Below are positions 7,202-8,894 of a stretch of 8,894 bases of DNA, one piece after another. The notes under the pieces were generated by a model, which made no database searches, was not told the DNA's origin, and saw nothing but the letters and a program-made list of their open reading frames with translations. Position 1 is the stretch's first letter; every line of letters begins with the position of its first letter. The stretch covers positions 1 through 8,894 of the forward strand of contig PMHU01000154.1 of assembly GCA_003156795.1 (NCBI GenBank), in the 5' to 3' direction. The translations under genes were made by a program, and so were the position numbers. This stretch comes from Acidimicrobiaceae bacterium (lineage in GTDB: Bacteria; Actinomycetota; Acidimicrobiia; Acidimicrobiales; Palsa-688).

Positions 7202-7512
7202 GAAAGACGGTTTACACGCCCGATGTCTTCTCCGGGTTAGGTCCAGGTATTACTTCTGCGACGAAACGGTGAACACTTGGGAACCAGACCAGTATCGGTC
7301 GCCCCTCCTCGATACACCGCCCAGCAGCCCACCCCGTCGCCAAGAAGCGGCTATTGCCGCGTCGTGTTGGAGCGGTCCGCAAGAGCAGCCCAATCGCAAC
7401 ACTTAGCCCGAACGGTCGGCGAGCGCGTTTCCCAGACCTCGGATCTTGGATCTGTCCGAGGCTGGCAACAGCTCCTGGTAGGACGGGCACAGCGTCAGCA
7501 GCGCCACTGCTT
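7202..7512. other. Gap before the phosphoesterase, no gene recognised
   Basis: Open frames exist on both strands but none has family motifs or a ribosome binding site. On the minus strand a single GTTCACC heptamer (about 7268-7274) lies roughly 70 nt before the phosphoesterase ATG, and a TAATAC hexamer follows it at only 15-nt spacing. This is a weak promoter candidate. It resembles half of an actinobacterial PHO box, but the second repeat is missing. The stretch also holds a small hairpin listed separately. Confidence 0.4.
7347..7360 (-). terminator. Small hairpin, possible weak terminator
   Basis: GCGGC/GCCGC with a 4-nt loop; on the minus strand it is followed by TTCTT. It lies after the carbohydrate-binding pseudogene and before the phosphoesterase, where a terminator would be expected. 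The 5-bp stem and short T-tract make it weak. Confidence 0.3.
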
Positions 7513-7833
7513 CTACGTGTTGAACATCGTAACCGTCGACGGCAGATGCGTCTGTGCCTCTACACTTCTAGCTCCAAGAGCCACCGAGACCAGCGCTTTG
7601 TTGACCCCTCCACCCCGATGCAGGTATGCACAGTTGAGAAGGTACCGGAACCGGTACGTTCGACCGACGTCAAGTTCCACTGTATGCGTGAAGCCGCTCT
7701 CGGTTAGCTCCATCACGTCGCGGTCGACGACCAGTCGTTCCACTCGCTAGATGGCTGCAACCTCCGCACCCACCGCATCCGGCTGGGTGAAGGTCACCGA
7801 CGCCCTGCCGTTCGGACCCTTCGTCTTGATCAT
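7513..7833 (-). pseudogene. Decayed glycogen-binding (CBM48-like) small protein
   Basis: This is the wreck of a roughly 100-residue protein of the isoamylase N-terminal/AMPK glycogen-binding (CBM48, E-set) type. Intact members start MIKTK, carry a strand of the form VTFxLP, a WNDW motif binding alpha-glucan, then GRTYRFRYLLDG. Here ATG at 7833 has a perfect GGAGG 4 nt upstream and reads MIKTKGPNGRASVTFTQPDA, then meets TAG at 7747-7749. The expected EWNDWSSTAT is present at 7716-7745 but in the +1 frame, ending in TGA at 7713-7715. The original frame resumes at 7716 as VMELTESGFTHTVELD, then VGRTYRFRYLL. After RYLLN the expected segment with the second Trp is missing, and AYLHRGGGVNKALV resembles the family's closing AYxPNxxGGxxSVV. 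So there are two opposite frameshifts plus an apparent in-frame deletion. Sequencing error could explain the shifts but hardly the deletion. Confidence 0.75.
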
Positions 7834-7837
7834 CGTT

Positions 7838-7842
7838 CCTCC
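7838..7842 (-). promoter_or_regulatory. Preserved ribosome binding site of the pseudogene
   Basis: GGAGG on the minus strand, 4 nt before the ATG at 7833. It shows where the ancestral glycogen-binding gene began and that the decay is recent enough to leave the translation signal intact. Confidence 0.6.
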
Positions 7843-8089
7843 GCCGGTAAACCCAACCTTTCGCCACGACATTCTTGCGCACCTGGAACAGCCTGCCAGA
7901 CACGCTCCAGTCGACCGACGAGATCAGCGCGTCGTCGCCCGGGCAGCCAAGCCCGGTTGCTCCAGGGTGGCCACCGGTTGAACGGGTAGTGAACACACCA
8001 TGGAGCGTTCAATATCCCCAGGGAACTCCCCAGCTTGTCCTCTTCCGCTCCCGGCCACAGTCCCGCAGACTCGGGGCAGAGGAGTGGCT

Positions 8090-8094
8090 GGAGG
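8090..8094 (+). promoter_or_regulatory. Shine-Dalgarno that sets the phoU start
   Basis: GGAGG 5 nt before the ATG at 8100. This places the start there rather than at earlier in-frame codons, and yields a protein of normal PhoU length. Confidence 0.75.
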
Positions 8095-8099
8095 TCGCG

Positions 8100-8780
8100 A
8101 TGGAAGTACTAAAGCTAGAAGACGCGGCTTTCCTCGTAGGGACCTCATCAGGTCCTCTTGGGTTGGAGGACCTTGATGAAGCAGTGGTCCGGATCTTCAA
8201 TCTGGTTCGAGAGGCGCTTAACGGGGCTACGGAGATCTTCCTGACCGCTGACCGCAGAGCGGCTCGCCGCTTGGTCGAGCGCGATCACCTGATCGACGCT
8301 CTGCAGCGTGAGGCCGACACGACCGTGATGGACGAGCTGGTCCGGCCGGGCGACTTCGATCTACGCCAGCGCCATCGCCACTTGTTGATACTGCGTATTC
8401 TTCCCGAGTTGGAACGCAGCGGAGACTTGGCCGAGCACATCGCGTCCCACGCCTCGCAGGGTCTAGCCGAGTGGCTCAGTCCAAGGGCTCGGAAGCTGGT
8501 GGCACAAATGGGCGCCCTCGGATCGGAGATGTGGGGCCTAGCCGCGGACTCCTTTGTGAACTACGACGAGTCCGTGGCCGATCTACTGCGCAGGACGGAT
8601 GACGAGATCGACGACTTGCACGTGAGCCTGACCGCAGAGCTAGCGGCGGGACGGGTATCGGTGCCGGTCGCCATCGAGATGGCGCTAGTCGCCCGTTACT
8701 TCGAACGGCTCGGCGACCATGCCTTCAACATCGCGTGCCGGGTGCATGCGATGAACGCCGATCTAGGTAGAGAGTCGTAG
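8100..8780 (+). CDS. phoU: PhoU-type phosphate signalling regulator
   Basis: A 226-residue PhoU homologue. PhoU proteins link the Pst phosphate transporter to a sensor kinase and dampen phosphate-starvation signalling. They are cytoplasmic, all-helical, and built from two three-helix repeats, each with a metal-binding E/DxxxD pair. The first repeat shows Asp62/Asp66 (ERDHLID) and Glu105xxxAsp109 (ERSGD). The second shows the acidic stretch DDEIDD at 147-152 and Glu182xxxAsp186 (ERLGDH), the most conserved PhoU signature. Length matches the family (about 215-230). The first 20 residues diverge from the usual MRxxFHxEL start, which may mean altered partner binding. No pst genes or kinase/regulator pair is visible on either side; in many actinobacteria phoU neighbours a SenX3/RegX3-type pair, which could lie beyond the window. 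A 12-bp hairpin sits inside the early coding region (see findings). Confidence 0.9.
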   Translation: MEVLKLEDAAFLVGTSSGPLGLEDLDEAVVRIFNLVREALNGATEIFLTADRRAARRLVERDHLIDALQREADTTVMDELVRPGDFDLRQRHRHLLILRILPELERSGDLAEHIASHASQGLAEWLSPRARKLVAQMGALGSEMWGLAADSFVNYDESVADLLRRTDDEIDDLHVSLTAELAAGRVSVPVAIEMALVARYFERLGDHAFNIACRVHAMNADLGRES

Positions 8781-8793
8781 GGAGACCGGTTCG

Positions 8794-8894
8794 ATGGGGT
8801 GGTCCGTGATCATCGACGGGCGGGCCGATCCTGGCGGTATCGTGCTGCTCCTCGAAGAGCGGAACGAGGCCGAGAGTATCGCCCTCGAGATGCG
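8794..8894 (+). CDS. Start of an unidentified gene, cut by the window end
   Basis: An open frame of 33 codons begins at ATG 8794, 13 nt after the phoU stop, with GGGAGA 9 nt upstream, and runs off the end without a stop. Third positions are mostly G or C, as expected for coding DNA here. The visible part reads MGWSVIIDGRADPGGIVLLL followed by an acidic helix-like EERNEAESIALEM. I do not recognise the family. The spacing suggests an operon with phoU. Confidence 0.6.
   Translation, partial: MGWSVIIDGRADPGGIVLLLEERNEAESIALEM

Larger units (their letters stand above)
7834..8099. other. Divergent intergenic region before phoU
   Basis: Between the minus-strand pseudogene start and the phoU start. 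The phoU frame is open upstream to 7875, but the extra residues are Pro/Arg/Ser-rich without PhoU character, and a strong ribosome binding site marks the later ATG. A CAATAT hexamer at 8010-8015 is the only -10-like element noticed, without a good -35. Nothing else was recognised. Confidence 0.4.

Noticed and set aside
7260..7280. PHO box upstream of the phosphoesterase
   Set aside because: Only one GTTCACC unit is present; the required second 11-nt-spaced repeat matches at about three of seven bases.
7277..7750. Plus-strand frame of 157 codons over the pseudogene
   Set aside because: Arg/Ser/Thr-rich, without motif or ribosome binding site, and antisense to the recognisable glycogen-binding remnant.
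7875..8099. N-terminal extension of PhoU from an upstream start
   Set aside because: It lacks PhoU character, and the ATG at 8100 has an ideal ribosome binding site and gives normal family length.

Overview
The window comes from a high-GC actinobacterium (Actinomycetota). The signs are G/C-rich third codon positions, GTG and TTG starts, a mycobacterial-type lipobox, and an exported phosphoesterase with a Gly-Gly-Asn repeat tail like the PGRS proteins of mycobacteria. No PE domain, rRNA, CRISPR or transposase is visible, so the genus cannot be fixed. Soil Acidimicrobiia or Mycobacteriales-like lineages are both possible.

Layout from left to right. Positions 1-272 are non-coding and hold a degenerate tRNA-like stretch on the minus strand plus small inverted repeats. 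Positions 273-1046 (+) encode an alpha/beta-hydrolase of the poly(3-hydroxybutyrate) depolymerase/feruloyl esterase type. Converging on it, 1253-3052 (-) encodes a membrane M48 (HtpX-like) zinc protease fused to a proline-rich linker, an extra membrane segment and a Cys-containing outer domain. Codon use changes sharply at the fusion point.

Positions 3283-7201 form a minus-strand cluster. A large secreted phosphoesterase (4235-7201) is followed after about 18 nt by a lipoprotein (3623-4216), and then by the C-terminal half of a RibD/DHFR-type reductase that has lost its N-terminus (3283-3603). The phosphoesterase and lipoprotein are probably co-transcribed and act together outside the membrane. 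The reductase piece is a remnant.

Positions 7202-8099 are a decayed or regulatory stretch. It contains the wreck of a small glycogen-binding (CBM48/isoamylase N-domain) protein at 7513-7833 (-), with two opposite frameshifts and an apparent internal deletion. At 8100-8780 (+) is an orphan PhoU-type phosphate regulator, followed 13 nt later by the start of an unidentified gene that runs off the window.

Two of the intact genes relate to phosphate (an exported phosphoesterase and PhoU), but they are divergent and separated by a pseudogene, so a functional link is only an inference. I see no clearly new multi-gene system. The most unusual items are the Gly-rich-tailed phosphoesterase with its lipoprotein partner, the chimeric M48 protease, and two gene remnants.
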